Assembly (NCBI GenBank): GCA_015655145.1
Contig: JAATFO010000061.1
Span: forward strand, 1 to 64,000
DNA: 64,000 nucleotides
Direction: 5' to 3'
Source: Enterobacterales bacterium
GTDB lineage: Bacteria; Pseudomonadota; Gammaproteobacteria; Enterobacterales; Enterobacteriaceae
This document shows positions 1 through 8,764 of this stretch, piece after piece (position 1 is the first letter of the stretch; each line of letters opens with the position of its first letter). The position numbers and the translations under genes are program-made. The notes beneath the pieces are model-generated. The model worked only from the letters and a program-made list of their open reading frames with translations, did no database searches and was not told where the DNA came from.

Positions 1-1221
1 AGTTTGCATGCGGTTGCACAAAGCGGGGTTTATCCGCTGGAAATCTTTATGGCGATGGCCAAAGGAATGGTGAAACAGGCATCCATTATTTTCCTGATTC
101 TGTTCACCGGGGGAGTATTGGCCGTGATTGAGAAAACCGGTGCAATTGCGACGGCACTCAATTCATTGTCACGCAGTTCGACGCTCAGCGACACACGCAT
201 CGTGCTAATCTTTGCGGCGATCTTCGCCCTGCTTGGCACCACCGGCGTCGTGGTTAACGCGGTGGTGGCATTCGTCCCCATCGGCTTATTAGTTGCTCGC
301 TCTATGGGCCTGTCGCCAATACTTGGCGCGTCATTGGTCTATTTGACCTGCGCCGCGGGTTTTAATGTGGCGATTCTTAATCCCGCAACCACCGGTTTGA
401 CGCAGCACCTGGCACAGTTGCCCATGTTCTCAGGCATGTTACTGCGTGGCTTCACCTGCCTGTTATTTGTGTTGAGTGCCGTGATCTATATTCTGTGGGC
501 GGTGCATCGCATGCGTCAGCAAGGTGCCTTACGCCCGAAACCAATAGACGATCTGGCCGATGAGTTACGTGTCACCGGTCGTCACAAACTGATTTTGGCC
601 ACCACGGCGTTGGCGTTGATCCTGTTTATCGCCGGTACAGTGAAATTCCATTGGGGCACCGATGAAATGTCAGCCATGTTCATCATACTGACGATCATTG
701 TTGGTGTGCTGGGGCGTATCTCAGGTTCAGACATTGCCAATACCTTCCTTGGCGGCTGTTCGAAACTGGTGAAAGGTGCATTTATTGTCGGTATGGCGGC
801 GGCCATTTCGTTGGTGCTGCAGCAAGGCAACGTGCTCGATCCGATTGTCGGCTTTTTATCGGATCTACTGGAACCGGTATCCATTCATGTCGCCACCATC
901 GGCATGTTTATCAGCGCAACGTTAATTCACTTTGGGATCTCATCGGGTTCAGGCGAATCTGCGTTGTTGATTCCAATTTTCTCACCACTGGGTGATAACC
1001 TCGGCCTGACGCGGCAGGTGATGGTACAAGCCGTGCTGCTCGGTGAAGGTCTCGCCAACTGCATGAGCCCAACCTCAGGTGTCCTCATGGCGGTGTTGGC
1101 AACCGCTGGGGTGCCCTACGGAAAATGGCTGCGTTTTGTGGCCCCGGTGATTGCGATATGGTTTGTGATTTGCGTGGTGATGCTGCTGGTAGGCGTAGCG
1201 ATTAAGTGGGGACCGTTCTGA
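1..1221 (+). CDS. YfcC/DcuC-family carrier, 5' end cut by window edge
   Basis: This is the C-terminal 405 or so residues of a polytopic inner-membrane carrier. The frame is open to the first base of the window, so the true start lies outside. I see about ten hydrophobic segments. Family-like signatures include the early GTTGVVVNAVVAFVPIG loop (residues 78-94 of the visible part), a polar NPATTG stretch and the late SGSGESALL and NCMSPTSG motifs. These resemble the C4-dicarboxylate/YfcC anaerobic carrier family (DcuC fold), whose members are usually 450-510 residues long. The substrate cannot be read from sequence; candidates are dicarboxylates, basic amino acids or small peptides. No terminator is obvious after the stop. 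The next gene, 427 bases away, belongs to a different unit. Confidence 0.75.
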   Translation, partial: SLHAVAQSGVYPLEIFMAMAKGMVKQASIIFLILFTGGVLAVIEKTGAIATALNSLSRSSTLSDTRIVLIFAAIFALLGTTGVVVNAVVAFVPIGLLVARSMGLSPILGASLVYLTCAAGFNVAILNPATTGLTQHLAQLPMFSGMLLRGFTCLLFVLSAVIYILWAVHRMRQQGALRPKPIDDLADELRVTGRHKLILATTALALILFIAGTVKFHWGTDEMSAMFIILTIIVGVLGRISGSDIANTFLGGCSKLVKGAFIVGMAAAISLVLQQGNVLDPIVGFLSDLLEPVSIHVATIGMFISATLIHFGISSGSGESALLIPIFSPLGDNLGLTRQVMVQAVLLGEGLANCMSPTSGVLMAVLATAGVPYGKWLRFVAPVIAIWFVICVVMLLVGVAIKWGPF

Positions 1222-1648
1222 CCCTCAACTGAATGGCCGTTAAATTAGCGCAATGCTGGCCTGTTCGTCTCCTGAGGTGTCCCTGTCTGATTGTCCTCGT
1301 GCCGTGCAAACGCGGCACATACACTCGGATAGTTCCGCAGCCAGCGCAATATGCGGCGACGTAATTCCCCAAAAACAGGTGCCGGTTCATCCAGTTCAGG
1401 GGCACCAGCCATAAAGGGCCGTCATTCCTGACATTACATGGTTCTGAAGGCAGCATGAGCCAGGGCGGGAACTGTCATGACAATGCGGCTGCAGAACGTT
1501 TTTTCCAGCAACCAGAAAAGCTGTCAGGCTGCCTGTTTTTTTAACCATAATATAACGTTCTGATGTGGCGGAGGGATGAAGATCACAGTCAAATCAATGA
1601 AAAACAAGCAGAGTATGGACATCAGATATTTAATGAATACAGATTAAG
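1222..1648. other. Intergenic stretch, no gene recognised
   Basis: 427 bases separate the carrier from the LevR-like regulator. An 84-codon minus-strand frame spans part of it but lacks recognisable motifs and a ribosome binding site, so I do not call it. The last 150 bases are AT-rich and should hold the promoter of the regulator. No convincing -24/-12 element is visible here, which suggests ordinary housekeeping transcription of the activator. Confidence 0.5.
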
Positions 1649-4357
1649 ATGAACAGAAAAGATAAAATTCTACAAAAATTGCATGAACTTTATCAGATTA
1701 ATTGTTACGGGGTGACAACAGAGCATTTATCTGAGCAAACCAATATATCCCGGGCTAACGTCAGTAACTATCTGAATCTGCTTGTTAAAGAGGGCGTAAT
1801 TGAAAAGTCTGCCACTCGTCCGGTGTTGTATAGTGTGCGGGGAGCCTCTCACCCAGAGGCGGAAAAAAACAGCGAAGCGAATAAAGAGCCGTTTCAGTAT
1901 TTACTCGGTTATAACGGTAGCCTGAAAAAACAAATCAATCAGGCAAAAGCGGCGGTGATGTATCCACCAAAGGGCCTGCATACTCTTCTGACCGGCGACA
2001 CCGGGGTAGGGAAAAGTCTGTTTGCCAGCCTTATGCATAAACATGCGGTACATAGCGCTCAGTTTGAGCAGAATGCCCCATTCATTGTGTTTAACTGTGC
2101 GGATTACGCAAGTAATCCTCAATTGCTGGTCTCCCATATTTTTGGTCATGTCCGGGGAGCCTTTACCGGCGCGGACAGGGATAAACCCGGTCTTATCAGC
2201 GAAGCGGATGGGGGAATGCTGTTTCTGGATGAAGTGCACCGCCTGCCCCCTGAAGGTCAGGAAATGATTTTTTATTTCATGGATACCGGGAGTTACGGCT
2301 ACCTCGGGGAAACGCAGCGTAACCGAGAGTCCGGGATACTGCTGGTCTGTGCGACAACGGAAGACCCTGGATCCACCCTGTTGTCGACCTTTTTACGGCG
2401 AATACCGATCAACATTAATCTCCCCAGCCTGTCTGAGCGTTCGCCGGAAGAGCAGGTTGAACTGCTTAAATTTCTGCTTGAGATCGAGTCAAAACGCATT
2501 AACTGCACCATCAGCATCGACCTTGACAGCACCAAAGCGATTATCGGCTCTTCTTTTATCGGCAACGTCGGTAAATTAAGATCGACCATACAGTCCGTCT
2601 GTGCAAACTTCTTTATTGAGAAAACGAACACCGATGACAATATCATCATCAATTTTTATCATCTCGATTTAAAGACCAAAGTGGGGATATTTAATCTTAA
2701 TAAAGACAGTGATTATCAGGCCCGGTTGCACCATACCATTGGCGAAAAAATCATTGTGTCGCCGGATCGGCCCGACTATGTTGTTTCCAATAATTATTAC
2801 CAGGTTCTGAACAAGCACAACACGCCATTTCAGGTATACGATTTCATCGATAATAAAATGCATTTTGTCCTGGATCAAAAGCTGAATGACAAAGAAGTCA
2901 GTCGTTATATCACCTCGGAGATCAATAATTATCTTTCCTTTACCATTCCCAGGAGTCACCAGAAACTCGACCACGGCATTAGCAAGAAGACCATGGATTT
3001 TTGTGAGTCTATTCAAAATGAGGTTTCGCTTCAGCTTGGCAAAACGCTGGGGCAGAACTTCCAACTTTTCCTGGGCTATCATCTGCAGAATATCATTGAG
3101 AGTCCGGGTATTCATCGAATTAACTCCTGGACCCGGCGTTATGAAACGCGCATGTTTGCAGAATATGAGTCCGCGCTGACGATTAAAAAACGTCTGTTGG
3201 GTGAATTTGATATCGCGATCAGTAATGACGAGGTGGCCTACCTGACTATCCTGCTTGCCTCCTTTGTGGTACATGACCACGGGAAGATGGTGCATATCAT
3301 TGTGGCCACACATGGCGATATGATCGCCAGTAATATGGTGGATATAGCAAAAAAGCTGATTGGGGAAACAAATATCTCTGCAGTGAACATGCCGCTGGAT
3401 ATCCTGCCCAATCAGGCTATTGAAGAAATCAAAAAGACCATGATGTCCACACCGGATACCCTCGGGTTTCTTTTACTGGTTGATATGGGTTCGCTGTCTC
3501 AGGTCGGTGAGATTATCGCCCAGGACTGTCATATCCCTGTCCGCACGCTGGATATGGTATCCACCCCGCTGGTCATTGAGGCGCTCCGCCGTACCATGAT
3601 CCTGAATGCCGACCTCAATGAAATTCATCTCAGCCTGCAGCACTTCAGAGGATACGGCGTCAATAAGCCTGATTACCTGGCGGCCATTGAGCGCCAGATG
3701 GCCATTCTGGCCATCTGTTCCACGGGTGAAGGTATCGCCAAAAAACTGCAGGAATTCCTGCGTTCTGTGTTGGATGATATGGACAGAAAAGATATTCATA
3801 TTATCAACCTGTTGGTCGAAGAGGTGTTGCAGGACAAGTTCCAGTTGCTGACCGAATACCAGATACTTCTTTCTGTCGGAGTCATCGACCCACAGCTCGA
3901 TGTCACGCATATTCCCCTGTCCGACTTCTTTTCTCCCAGGGGAGAACAGGTATTCCAGCATGTTATCGGAGGGAAATACCCGTATCACCAGACCGGAAAA
4001 ACGCCGGTCACGTTGACCAGACTCTCCGAACAGTACCTGCAGGATTTTCTGGTTTTCCTGAACCCCAGAAAAATTGTCCCGATCGTGATGTCCTTTATCC
4101 ACAAACTGAAAGAGCTGCGTGAACTGAAGGATTTCGGCCCTAACTTGCTGAACATCTGCGTACATATCTGTATGGCGCTGGAACGCTCACTGCGCAATGA
4201 AACAATTGAGTACAGCAAGCAGAACCGACAGGAAATCATTGACAGCGATCTGTTCCGCCTCTACCAGAAAGCCAATGCCCTTCTGGACGACAAAATTGGT
4301 ATCTGCCTGACCGATGACGAATTACTCTACGTTATTGATATGATTGAGAAGAGATAA
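1649..4357 (+). CDS. LevR/DgaR-like sigma-54 activator with PRD and PTS domains
   Basis: The 902-residue protein has the layout of PTS-controlled sigma-54 activators. A winged HTH covers residues 1-65. An AAA+ domain follows with Walker A GDTGVGKS (116-123), the sigma-54 contact loop GAFTGA (170-175) and Walker B LFLDEV (191-196). A PTS regulation domain lies at about 450-540. An EIIA-Man-like domain starts near 543, with ATHGD giving the likely phospho-histidine (about 555). An EIIB-like part and a second PRD near 800-900 complete it. Length and order fit LevR of Bacillus and DgaR of Salmonella. Phosphorylation by HPr and by the cognate EIIB normally sets activity, so the factor should report both carbon status and substrate. 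It sits tail to tail with the mannose-type PTS operon at 4428-8632, whose promoter carries a sigma-54 motif, and is the obvious activator of it. Confidence 0.9.
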   Translation: MNRKDKILQKLHELYQINCYGVTTEHLSEQTNISRANVSNYLNLLVKEGVIEKSATRPVLYSVRGASHPEAEKNSEANKEPFQYLLGYNGSLKKQINQAKAAVMYPPKGLHTLLTGDTGVGKSLFASLMHKHAVHSAQFEQNAPFIVFNCADYASNPQLLVSHIFGHVRGAFTGADRDKPGLISEADGGMLFLDEVHRLPPEGQEMIFYFMDTGSYGYLGETQRNRESGILLVCATTEDPGSTLLSTFLRRIPININLPSLSERSPEEQVELLKFLLEIESKRINCTISIDLDSTKAIIGSSFIGNVGKLRSTIQSVCANFFIEKTNTDDNIIINFYHLDLKTKVGIFNLNKDSDYQARLHHTIGEKIIVSPDRPDYVVSNNYYQVLNKHNTPFQVYDFIDNKMHFVLDQKLNDKEVSRYITSEINNYLSFTIPRSHQKLDHGISKKTMDFCESIQNEVSLQLGKTLGQNFQLFLGYHLQNIIESPGIHRINSWTRRYETRMFAEYESALTIKKRLLGEFDIAISNDEVAYLTILLASFVVHDHGKMVHIIVATHGDMIASNMVDIAKKLIGETNISAVNMPLDILPNQAIEEIKKTMMSTPDTLGFLLLVDMGSLSQVGEIIAQDCHIPVRTLDMVSTPLVIEALRRTMILNADLNEIHLSLQHFRGYGVNKPDYLAAIERQMAILAICSTGEGIAKKLQEFLRSVLDDMDRKDIHIINLLVEEVLQDKFQLLTEYQILLSVGVIDPQLDVTHIPLSDFFSPRGEQVFQHVIGGKYPYHQTGKTPVTLTRLSEQYLQDFLVFLNPRKIVPIVMSFIHKLKELRELKDFGPNLLNICVHICMALERSLRNETIEYSKQNRQEIIDSDLFRLYQKANALLDDKIGICLTDDELLYVIDMIEKR

Positions 4358-4361
4358 AAAA

Positions 4362-4393
4362 CCGAAAAAGACGCCTCACGACGGCTTTTTCGG
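4362..4393 (-). terminator. Terminator between the regulator and the PTS operon
   Basis: Inverted repeat CCGAAAAAG / CTTTTTCGG with a 14-base loop. Read on the minus strand the stem is followed by TTTTTT, a classic intrinsic terminator for the operon that ends at 4428. On the plus strand it lies 5 bases after the regulator stop but has only G residues after the stem, so it would be weaker in that direction. Confidence 0.75.
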
Positions 4394-4427
4394 GGGGATA
4401 TACTGTCATCAGACTGAGACGCACGCT

Positions 4428-4991
4428 TTACTCAAGATTTGCATGCCACTTACTGACCTCTTCGAACGAAAGTACTTTTTCCTTCATAATTTCGAGACAC
4501 ACCAGATCACCAAAAATCATCAGCGACTGTTCGAACAACGTGGTCATTGGCTGGATGCTCGTGATGCTGCCACCGCCGACCTTTGAGCCGCAATGAAAAT
4601 CAACAATAACGTCGGCCACTCTGGCAATGCTGCTGGCTGGGTTTGACGTCAGGTGAACCACTTTCGCGTGATATTTTTTGGCGCAGGTGGCAATGTGTTT
4701 CGGGATAATGGATTCCCCGGAGCCAGATCCCACGACAAGAACATCGTTTTGACCAATGGGCGGTTCGTTCACCGCCCCCACCACGCAGGCATTGACTCCC
4801 ACGTGATTCAGACGCTTCACGGTGGTTTCCAGCGCGAGCATCACGCGGCCGACGCCGATAAAAAACACTTTCTCCGCATTCAGCAGGATACGGGTGTAGT
4901 CCTGAATTTGTGTTTCGTCGATGTTTCTTAAGACCGTGTTGATTTCCCCAGTGATTCGGTTCACCTGTTCTTTGTATGTCAGCTCGCTCAT
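4428..4991 (-). CDS. SIS-domain sugar-phosphate isomerase, 6-phospho-3-hexuloisomerase-like
   Basis: A single SIS domain fills this 187-residue protein, the usual size of HxlB/PHI (about 180-190). Visible motifs are FFIGVGR (43-49), the phosphosugar-binding loop GSGSGES (88-94) and IQPMTTLFEQSL near residues 145-156, where PHI enzymes have a very similar segment. PHI interconverts D-arabino-3-hexulose 6-phosphate and fructose 6-phosphate, normally in formaldehyde fixation, but no hexulose-phosphate synthase lies nearby. Here it is the last gene of a PTS operon. Its start codon directly follows the stop of the dehydrogenase (TAAATG), so translation is probably coupled. I infer that it isomerises the keto-sugar phosphate made by the dehydrogenase. 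An arabinose-5-phosphate isomerase role (KdsD-like) is less likely because there are no CBS domains. Confidence 0.75.
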   Translation of the reverse strand: MSELTYKEQVNRITGEINTVLRNIDETQIQDYTRILLNAEKVFFIGVGRVMLALETTVKRLNHVGVNACVVGAVNEPPIGQNDVLVVGSGSGESIIPKHIATCAKKYHAKVVHLTSNPASSIARVADVIVDFHCGSKVGGGSITSIQPMTTLFEQSLMIFGDLVCLEIMKEKVLSFEEVSKWHANLE

Positions 4992-6038
4992 TTACATCAC
5001 CATCATTCCTTTGCAGTATAATTTGGTATTGTTGTGCATCAGCTCAAACAAGTCGTTCAGATCATCAATCGGCACTTCCTGGGTGATCAAATCTGCTACC
5101 TGCAGTTTACCGGACTGGATCGCGGCGGCCGCTTCTTCCCATTCATTGTGAGGCCCTTGTTTGTAGACGGAGTTAAATACCCCGAGCATGGTCGCTTCCT
5201 TGCGCATAAAGCGGTCATACACTTCGCGCGGGATCTGCATGTCGGAGTGCGGGTTACCCAGCATCAGCACCTTACCAAACACGCGACAGGAACGCAGTGC
5301 ATTGACCAGACCCGGAGAAGATCCGCTGCCTTCGATACAGATATCCGCACCGTTGCCGCTGGTCTGCTCTAATACCCACGCCACAGGATCCTTCTCACGG
5401 GCATCGCACAGGTCGTCTTCACTGAATCCCAGAGATACGGCAAAAGCGATTTTTTTCTTATCCACATCAACCATCAGAATGCGGTTGGCGCCATAGATTT
5501 TGGCCCAGCGCGCAATCATGATACCGATAGGACCCGCGCCATAAATAACCACATTATCGTTGAGATCCAGATGAGCACGGCGCATGACGTGCAGCCCGAC
5601 AACTGCCGGCTCAATCATCGCGGCCTCGCGCAGGTTGGCGCTATCGTCCAGCATTATCAGGTTAAATTCCGGCACCGTGACGTATTCGCTGAATCCACCA
5701 TCCTGCCTCGAACCGAAGTAGCTGTAATTCGTACACTTCGCATACAGACGTTCTTTACAGAACAGACATTCATTGCAGGGAACCAGCGGAAAAATCGCAG
5801 CTTTACGTCCGATCAGCGCCGGATCCATGCCTTCACCGACGGCTTCAATCTGACCGGCAAACTCATGCCCCAAAACCAGCGGATAGTGGTACGGACCGTT
5901 CACGTAAGCGCGCGGCAGATCCGAACCACAGATACCTGCGGCGCCAACCTTCAGGAGCACTTCACCTGCGGCAGGTTCCGGCATGGCTCTGTCCTGCAGT
6001 TCAAACTTGCCCAGTTCGACAAGTGATAAAACTTTCAT
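4992..6038 (-). CDS. Zinc-dependent polyol-phosphate dehydrogenase, GatD-like
   Basis: Medium-chain zinc dehydrogenase of 348 residues. GICGSD (35-40) gives catalytic-zinc ligand C37. GHEF supplies H58-E59 and MIEP supplies E143. The structural zinc cluster is C88, C91, C94 and C102. The Rossmann motif GAGPIG lies at 167-172. The overall pattern is closest to galactitol-1-phosphate 5-dehydrogenase (GatD, tagatose 6-phosphate forming) and sorbitol dehydrogenase relatives. Its place after four PTS genes suggests that it oxidises the imported polyol phosphate with NAD. The partner gene encodes a hexuloisomerase rather than a tagatose-phosphate kinase/aldolase, so the product may not be tagatose 6-phosphate. 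The exact substrate is unknown. Confidence 0.8.
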   Translation of the reverse strand: MKVLSLVELGKFELQDRAMPEPAAGEVLLKVGAAGICGSDLPRAYVNGPYHYPLVLGHEFAGQIEAVGEGMDPALIGRKAAIFPLVPCNECLFCKERLYAKCTNYSYFGSRQDGGFSEYVTVPEFNLIMLDDSANLREAAMIEPAVVGLHVMRRAHLDLNDNVVIYGAGPIGIMIARWAKIYGANRILMVDVDKKKIAFAVSLGFSEDDLCDAREKDPVAWVLEQTSGNGADICIEGSGSSPGLVNALRSCRVFGKVLMLGNPHSDMQIPREVYDRFMRKEATMLGVFNSVYKQGPHNEWEEAAAAIQSGKLQVADLITQEVPIDDLNDLFELMHNNTKLYCKGMMVM

Positions 6039-6079
6039 ATTCTTCTCCCGGTGATGAACAGTGATACTTCAGGATTGAA

Positions 6080-6940
6080 TCATTTAGGCACAGCCAGCAA
6101 GCCGGCATAGGAGCAGACAATCCCAAAAATAAAGATGATGGCGATAACGGTATTGGGCTTCATTTTTTTCCTGATCATTTTCAGGATAGCGATGGTTATC
6201 AGAAGCGGAATAAGAGATGGCATCAACGTGTTAAGGATATTCTGGAACGTAATATGCACACCGTTGATATTCATCTGTGCGGGTGTGAATACGTTAACCC
6301 TGGCGGCGGCCATTCCCCCCACGACCATCAGACCAATAAGGCCAAAGGCGTTTGTAAGTTTATCGATAAGACCTTTTTTAAGCAGGTCAAGAATAACTGT
6401 GCGACCTTTTCTGAACCCGAGGAAAAACATATTCAGGCTGCAAAATATCATAATGGTCTTATAACCGACTTCAAACATAATCGGACCGGCAATATTCCCC
6501 TGAATCGCCAGGTTACAGGCGATAGCAGCAAGTATGGAATACACAATAGCCTGAATGGTATCCCCGATACCTGCAACCGGACCCATTAATCCGGAACGCA
6601 GTGAAGTAATCGATTCCGGCGTAATTTCAGCGCCGTTCGCACGCTGTTCCTCCATTGCGGAAGAAATTCCGGTGATGACTGTTCCGCAGAAAGAGGGTTC
6701 GGTATTAAAGAAGGTCAGGTATTTTTTAAGCTCTTGTGCCTGCTTTACCTTGTCATTCGGATACAATTTTCGGATAACCGGAACCATGGCATTTGTCTGC
6801 CCCAGTGCCTGTAGACGTTCATAGTTATAACAGGCCTCTGATGAGTAGTTTAATGCCCAGACTTTAAATAATTCTTTCCTGGTGAGCAGTCGTTGGGTTT
6901 TATTTTTACCATTCATAATATTTGTACTCATGATATTCAC
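6080..6940 (-). CDS. PTS mannose-family component IID
   Basis: 286-residue IID subunit of a mannose-type phosphotransferase system. The N-terminal half is cytoplasmic and has the family pattern LTRKELFKVW, then FFNTEPSFCG and LMGPVAGIGD. The C-terminal part has hydrophobic stretches and ends with a short membrane anchor. With IIC it forms the trimeric membrane channel. ATG codons at 6940 and 6931 are both possible starts. The stop of IIC lies 8 bases upstream, so the two genes are tightly coupled. The second ATG would fit the usual IID length slightly better. Confidence 0.9.
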   Translation of the reverse strand: MNIMSTNIMNGKNKTQRLLTRKELFKVWALNYSSEACYNYERLQALGQTNAMVPVIRKLYPNDKVKQAQELKKYLTFFNTEPSFCGTVITGISSAMEEQRANGAEITPESITSLRSGLMGPVAGIGDTIQAIVYSILAAIACNLAIQGNIAGPIMFEVGYKTIMIFCSLNMFFLGFRKGRTVILDLLKKGLIDKLTNAFGLIGLMVVGGMAAARVNVFTPAQMNINGVHITFQNILNTLMPSLIPLLITIAILKMIRKKMKPNTVIAIIFIFGIVCSYAGLLAVPK

Positions 6941-6948
6941 CCGGTGCC

Positions 6949-7692
6949 TTATTCTTTAGACAGAGAAGGTTTTAAATCAGAATTGATGATCACCGCCGCA
7001 ATAACAGCGAAGACGGCGATACCCATAATATCCAGTTTCAGAAAAGCAACCAGGAAGAAGCCGAGAAAAAAGAACGGCATCAGGTGTTTTTTTCCCAGGA
7101 AAGAAACCAGCATAGCAATACCCAGCGCCGGCATAATGCCACCGATAACCTGGAATGCTTCAACCAGACTTGTCGGGATCATCGCCAGCATTCTCTTCAT
7201 GAAGTCCGCGCCGAAATACACCATACAGAATGCCGGCAGGCCAACCAGAATAAAGAAGGTAAAAAATGATGGAATATAGTTCATCATTCGCATACCGGTG
7301 ATGTTGCCTTTATCCAGCATGGCTTCCGCTTTATGTACCCACAGGGCGTTGATGCTCAGTGCGGCCTGGAAAGTCAGAATGCCCAGCAAGGAGAACGGGA
7401 CGGCGAACACCACGGCGGTAGATGGATCTGCGCCGCTCAGAATGGTCATTGCAGTACCGAAAACTGAGGCAACCGGCAGGTTACCCGGCATGGTCCCACC
7501 CACCGTCATCCAGCCCAGGTAAGCCAGGTTAATATAGGCGGCAGCTTTCATCCCCTCAATTGGGTCACCGAGTACCAGCGCCACCAGAAAACCAGAAATA
7601 ATGGGGTAAATCCATGAACGGGTTATCAGGTGTACCCCCCACCAGTTGGTGATGGTGGCAATCAGGGCAACCAGAATGGCTGATATTAACAT
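6949..7692 (-). CDS. PTS mannose-family component IIC
   Basis: 247-residue hydrophobic protein with about seven to eight membrane segments, typical of the SorM/ManY/AgaW type IIC subunits (about 250-270 residues). LVALVLGDPIEGMKAAAYI near residue 35-55 and the glycine-rich GWMTVGGTMPGNLPVASV segment that follows are typical IIC signatures. It carries the sugar path through the inner membrane together with IID. It lies between IIB (50 bases upstream) and IID (8 bases downstream) in the same operon. Confidence 0.9.
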   Translation of the reverse strand: MLISAILVALIATITNWWGVHLITRSWIYPIISGFLVALVLGDPIEGMKAAAYINLAYLGWMTVGGTMPGNLPVASVFGTAMTILSGADPSTAVVFAVPFSLLGILTFQAALSINALWVHKAEAMLDKGNITGMRMMNYIPSFFTFFILVGLPAFCMVYFGADFMKRMLAMIPTSLVEAFQVIGGIMPALGIAMLVSFLGKKHLMPFFFLGFFLVAFLKLDIMGIAVFAVIAAVIINSDLKPSLSKE

Positions 7693-7741
7693 AAGGACTC
7701 ATCCTTCATTTTGTAGGATTAAGGGTAAAATATTGTTTTAA

Positions 7742-8224
7742 TTATAAGTGCTGCAGCAAGTCGCCTGGTGCATCACTCGGAATAACATGAATTACAATCG
7801 GCAATCCCATTTTGTCTATTTCTTTAAAGGCTTCTCTTTCTGCACCAGATGCAGCCAGGTTACGAAAAAGTTTTGAACGCTTCTCATTAATTCCCATTCC
7901 CCCAACGGTTAATTTTTCGAATGTAACGCCTCTCTTCATCATATTAAGAACAGCTAATGGACTTTTTACCAGAATAATGACTCTGTCATCCTTACTATCA
8001 TTGTCGATACTATTAATAACGGCGGCCGCATTCTCTATGTTATAAATATTCAGCGTCATGTTATTCGGTACCGCCATTTCAAGAACTGAAATCATAAAAT
8101 CATCATTGACCAGCTCATCATCAACAATGATGATTTTTGTTGCAGAATAGTATTTTACCCAGCCAGTCATCACCTGGCCGTGAATTAAGCGATCATCAAT
8201 GCGCAACAGGCAAATTTTAGACAT
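7742..8224 (-). CDS. PTS mannose-family component IIB
   Basis: 160-residue cytoplasmic IIB protein. The start RIDDRLIHGQV contains the phosphorylated histidine H15, as in ManX/SorB/LevE-type IIB domains. It takes phosphate from IIA and passes it to the incoming sugar or polyol at the IIC-IID channel. Family knowledge says that the same phospho-IIB usually controls the PRD of the cognate LevR-type activator, here the protein at 1649-4357. IIA and IIB are separate proteins, which places the system with the sorbose/fructose-like (Lev, Sor) subgroup rather than with fused ManX. Confidence 0.9.
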   Translation of the reverse strand: MSKICLLRIDDRLIHGQVMTGWVKYYSATKIIIVDDELVNDDFMISVLEMAVPNNMTLNIYNIENAAAVINSIDNDSKDDRVIILVKSPLAVLNMMKRGVTFEKLTVGGMGINEKRSKLFRNLAASGAEREAFKEIDKMGLPIVIHVIPSDAPGDLLQHL

Positions 8225-8242
8225 TTTTATTCTCCAGTTTTT

Positions 8243-8632
8243 TTAAATAGGTTTTATTGCGTCCTGACCAATACTGACTGACATTTCCACAAGCTCATCT
8301 ATGCTTCCTGCATCAGGACGTTCCAGGAGAATATTCACCAGCATCGGAATATTGACACCAGTAATGATTCTGGTACCCGGGCGTTTTTTGAAGAAATAAG
8401 AAGAAGCATTAAACGGGCTGCCGGAAAACATATCGACAACAAACAGTACTGGTATGCTCTCCGCTAAGGTATCAGTTACTCCGGAAATTTTTTTGATGAG
8501 ACTTTCAACATTTTCACCCGGCATAAAATCCAGCGCGACCACATTTTCATAGCTGCCAACCAACATTCGGGATGTCTCGATCAACTCATTTGCCAACGTG
8601 CCATGAGTTACTACGATAACCGTACACTCCAT
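8243..8632 (-). CDS. PTS mannose-family component IIA, first gene of operon
   Basis: 129-residue IIA-Man domain. VVTHGTLA places the phospho-histidine at H10, and VVDMFSGSPFN is the usual second signature loop. It accepts phosphate from HPr and donates it to IIB (stop to start gap 18 bases). It is the promoter-proximal gene. The sigma-54 motif at 8719-8734 would give a leader of about 75 nucleotides. The start codon ATG at 8632 has weak purine-rich sequence upstream, and no better in-frame start is seen. Confidence 0.9.
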   Translation of the reverse strand: MECTVIVVTHGTLANELIETSRMLVGSYENVVALDFMPGENVESLIKKISGVTDTLAESIPVLFVVDMFSGSPFNASSYFFKKRPGTRIITGVNIPMLVNILLERPDAGSIDELVEMSVSIGQDAIKPI

Positions 8633-8718
8633 TTTTACCGTTCCCCTTAAATGTCATTAATATCTTGACTTCATTTTCGCTCTCAATAACAGAAAATGAT
8701 GCAGTCTGACTTTATCTA

Positions 8719-8734
8719 AGCACAACGCATGCCA
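8719..8734 (-). promoter_or_regulatory. Sigma-54 (-24/-12) promoter of the PTS operon
   Basis: On the minus strand the sequence reads TGGCATGCGTTGTGCT. Compared with TGGCACG-N4-TTGCW it keeps the invariant GG and GC with correct spacing and misses only two other positions. It lies 87 bases upstream of the IIA start. The neighbouring regulator is a sigma-54 activator with a GAFTGA loop, so the assignment is consistent on both sides. Confidence 0.8.
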
Positions 8735-8744
8735 TGTATTTATA

Positions 8745-8760
8745 TGTGATATTTATCAAT
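8745..8760 (-). promoter_or_regulatory. CRP-like site near the sigma-54 promoter
   Basis: The sequence is TGTGATATTTATCAAT on the plus strand, that is TGTGA-N6-TCAAT against the CRP consensus TGTGA-N6-TCACA. One half is perfect and the other has three of five bases. It lies 10 bases upstream of the -24 element. Catabolite control through CRP-cAMP is plausible but untested. Confidence 0.4.
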
Positions 8761-8764
8761 GGAT

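Noticed and set aside
1202-1456. 84-codon minus-strand frame after the carrier gene
   Set aside because: No ribosome binding site, no family motifs, and cysteine/arginine-rich composition typical of chance frames.
4428-8632. Calling the operon a galactitol system (gat)
   Set aside because: The PTS is of the mannose family, not the Gat family, and no tagatose-phosphate kinase or aldolase is present.
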